5,447 nt of DNA from assembly GCA_019416395.1 (NCBI GenBank), contig DXXH01000121.1, positions 1 through 5,447 of the forward strand, in the 5' to 3' direction. The DNA is from Clostridiales bacterium (lineage in GTDB: Bacteria; Bacillota; Clostridia; Oscillospirales; Acutalibacteraceae). The notes below the pieces were generated by a model, which ran no database searches, was not told the origin of the DNA, and saw only the letters and a list, made by a program, of their open reading frames with translations. Of this stretch, positions 5,155-5,447 are shown piece by piece (the first letter of the stretch is position 1; every line of letters begins with the position of its first letter). The translations under genes and the position numbers were made by a program.

Positions 5155-5183
5155 TTGACAAACACTTCCAAATGTGGTAAGAT
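5155..5183 (+). promoter_or_regulatory. rRNA operon promoter P2
   Basis: A consensus TTGACA (5155-5160) and TAAGAT (5178-5183) are separated by 17 bases. It is the proximal of two tandem promoters, 148 bases from P1 in the same register. Transcription would start near 5190, about 205 bases before the mature 16S 5' end. Confidence 0.88.
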
Positions 5184-5187
5184 AGTC

Positions 5188-5201
5188 GAGCGCTCGAGAG
5201 A
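5188..5201 (+). repeat. Start-site repeat, copy 2 (P2)
   Basis: An exact second copy of GAGCGCTCGAGAGA, again 4 bases after the -10 box. Here the flanks extend the palindrome to TCGAGCGCTCGA (5186-5197). Confidence 0.85.
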
Positions 5202-5215
5202 AAAGCTCGAGAGCG
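5191..5215 (+). other. Hairpin at the 5' end of the P2 transcript
   Basis: CGCTC (5191-5195) pairs with GAGCG (5211-5215) and GAG (5196-5198) with CTC (5206-5208), with a 2-base bulge and an AGAAAAG loop. It would form at the extreme 5' end of the rRNA precursor made from P2. Confidence 0.5.
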
Positions 5216-5217
5216 AA

Positions 5218-5237
5218 GGACCTTGAAAATTAAACAA
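5218..5237 (+). promoter_or_regulatory. boxA-like antitermination sequence
   Basis: CCTTGAAAATTAAACAA (5221-5237) resembles the CTTTGAAAACTAAACA-type sequence found in the leaders of Bacillota rRNA operons, where boxA recruits Nus factors to prevent early termination. The match is approximate and made from memory. Confidence 0.4.
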
Positions 5238-5263
5238 CGAAACGAAAGAAGGACCCGTGAATT

Positions 5264-5334
5264 CTGAGAGTTGAAACTCTTAGAAGGAACAGGAAACGGA
5301 ACCTAAAAAATCCGTAAATGAAAGCTAAGCTTTC
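5264..5334 (+). other. Cluster of three small hairpins in the 16S leader
   Basis: CTGAGAGT (5264-5271) pairs with ACTCTTAG (5276-5283) around TGAA. ACGGA (5296-5300) pairs with TCCGT (5311-5315). GAAAGCT (5320-5326) and AGCTTTC (5328-5334) form a near-perfect palindrome. A further pair, GAGCTT (5340-5345) with AAGCTC (5368-5373), lies downstream. These probably belong to the pre-16S leader that is folded and cut during maturation. The RNase III stem itself cannot be confirmed without the 3' side of 16S. Confidence 0.45.
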
Positions 5335-5394
5335 GAAATGAGCTTCAAAGGCTCTAAGATTGATTTAAAGCTCTTAATGAGTTTTAGATACCAT

Positions 5395-5447
5395 ATTTTA
5401 GAGAGTTTGATCCTGGCTCAGGACGAACGCTGGCGGCGTGCCTAACA
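5395..5447 (+). rRNA. rrs: 16S ribosomal RNA, 5' end (partial)
   Basis: The universal bacterial 16S start AGAGTTTGATCCTGGCTCAG occupies 5402-5421 and is followed by GACGAACGCTGGCGGCGTGC and CTAACA to the window edge. Counting back from E. coli position 8 at 5402 places the mature 5' end near 5395. The GCGTGCCTAACA variant fits Clostridia, particularly Ruminococcaceae-like lineages (inference from memory). The rest of the gene lies beyond the window. Confidence 0.97.

Noticed and set aside
4567..5400. CRISPR array, mobile element ends or attachment site in the AT-rich intergenic region
   Set aside because: No regularly spaced repeats, no transposase or integrase frame and no terminal inverted repeats with target duplications were seen. 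The only exact repeat is the pair of start-site cassettes at the rRNA promoters.

Overview
This window looks like chromosomal DNA of a Bacillota bacterium, most likely a Clostridia member of the Oscillospiraceae/Ruminococcaceae type. The reasons are the start of a 16S rRNA gene with the ending ...GGCGTGCCTAACA, GGAGG-type ribosome binding sites, vegetative sigma-A promoters (TTGACA/TATAAT-like with 17-bp spacers), short intrinsic terminators, and GC-rich protein genes next to a much more AT-rich rRNA leader. The family placement is an inference from these signs; the 16S fragment is too short for a firm one.

Layout. Positions 1-87 hold the 3' part of a tRNA-Glu (anticodon TTC) and its terminator. 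Positions 117-722 encode a secreted lipoprotein of unknown function with a low-complexity Ser/Gly/Glu tether, closed by a terminator at 741-771. A clear promoter at 810-838 starts a second unit: a 215-residue LUD-domain (LutC/YkgG-like) protein with a cysteine-rich tail (919-1566), then a MATE-family efflux transporter (1622-3031). A second MATE gene (3131-4528) is a gapless paralogue of the first, with its own promoter at 3009-3037 and a leader hairpin. It ends at a strong terminator (4540-4566).

The 0.83 kb between the second MATE gene and the 16S rRNA has no large gene. On the minus strand (4668-4802) it contains a plausible 44-residue single-pass membrane protein with a ribosome binding site and a hairpin just after its stop codon. 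On the plus strand, from about 4975, it is an rRNA operon control region: two tandem promoters (P1 5007-5035, P2 5155-5183), A-tract UP-like elements, an identical 14-bp palindromic sequence placed 4 nt after each -10 box, several small leader hairpins and a boxA-like sequence. The 16S rRNA gene begins near 5395 and runs off the window.

How it fits together. The LUD gene and the first MATE gene are probably one transcript, since no terminator lies between them. The second MATE gene can be made independently. Nothing here reads as a defence system, mobile element or CRISPR array. The least ordinary items are the small antisense-side membrane ORF, the repeated start-site cassette of the rRNA promoters, and the lopsided divergence of the two MATE copies.
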